DNA of 13,369 bases, taken from NCBI GenBank assembly GCA_015488975.1, contig WFMT01000173.1, forward strand, positions 1 through 13,369, given 5' to 3'. The notes beneath the pieces were generated by a model. That model saw nothing but the letters and a program-made list of their open reading frames with translations, did no database searches and was not told the origin of the DNA. A program made the translations under genes and the position numbers. Shown here piece after piece: positions 13,356-13,369 of this stretch (position 1 is its first letter; every line of letters begins with the position of its first letter). This DNA is from Campylobacteraceae bacterium (GTDB taxonomy: Bacteria; Campylobacterota; Campylobacteria; Campylobacterales; JALSKU01).

Positions 13356-13369
13356 TGATGGTATGATAC

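Larger units (their letters stand above)
13035..13369. other. Noncoding sequence upstream of the IS110 relic, hairpin-rich
   Basis: No coding frame can be supported here. The stretch includes two hairpins (given separately), a small dyad ATAGT-GCA-ACTAT (13226-13238) and TCTTTAAG/CTTAAAAAGA around 13262-13287. In IS110-group elements the region upstream of the transposase encodes the bridge RNA; in IS1111-like ones it is the downstream side. The right limit of the element cannot be placed within the window. Confidence 0.35.

Overview
The window is an AT-rich bacterial stretch with nearly every gene on the + strand. The FdhB and FdhC sequences, the FdhD variant and the UGA-containing SelD all point to a Campylobacterota (epsilonproteobacterial) genome, perhaps near Sulfurimonas or Sulfurospirillum. 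This placement comes from remembered family resemblance, not from a search.

Positions 1-2288 hold the end of a respiratory formate dehydrogenase operon: the C-terminal end of the catalytic subunit FdhA (cut by the window edge), the four-cluster ferredoxin-like subunit FdhB, the membrane cytochrome b FdhC, and a clear intrinsic terminator. Positions 2296-7925 hold a second, tightly packed transcription unit devoted to the metal cofactor of that enzyme: fdhD, a ModE-type regulator with a duplicated cysteine-bearing N-terminal domain, moeA, and a tungstate/molybdate ABC importer in the order binding protein, ATPase, permease (wtpA-wtpC-wtpB). Four of the five internal junctions are overlaps or gaps of 10 bases or less; the other is 27 bases. 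In front of fdhD lie a -10 box, an operator-like inverted repeat over the expected -35 region, and a leader hairpin whose loop can pair with the fdhD ribosome binding site.

Positions 8197-9416 carry three small co-directional genes: a membrane-anchored zinc ribbon, a class I methyltransferase and a DsrE-like protein. A PAQR/hemolysin III membrane protein follows (9468-10109). Then comes selD (10246-11289), itself a selenoprotein: its catalytic position is an in-frame UGA with a compact stem-loop just downstream, and its start is TTG. A HAD-family protein overlaps its end by four bases, and a 48-residue membrane protein with its own promoter and strong ribosome binding site follows.

From 11958 to the end the sequence is mobile-element debris: a 270-bp noncoding element with 31-bp terminal inverted repeats and two large internal stem arms, then an IS110-family transposase relic on the - strand. 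The relic's N- and C-terminal parts are separated by a 34-bp palindrome, are in different frames and lack the middle of the protein.

Read together, the first 11 kb look like a formate-oxidation module with its supply chain: enzyme, sulfur insertion (FdhD), metal insertion (MoeA), metal import (Wtp), metal regulation (ModE-like) and selenium activation (SelD). The points most worth following are the fdhD leader RNA and operator, the unusual regulator, the UGA-encoded SelD with its coupled HAD protein, and the structured 270-bp element.
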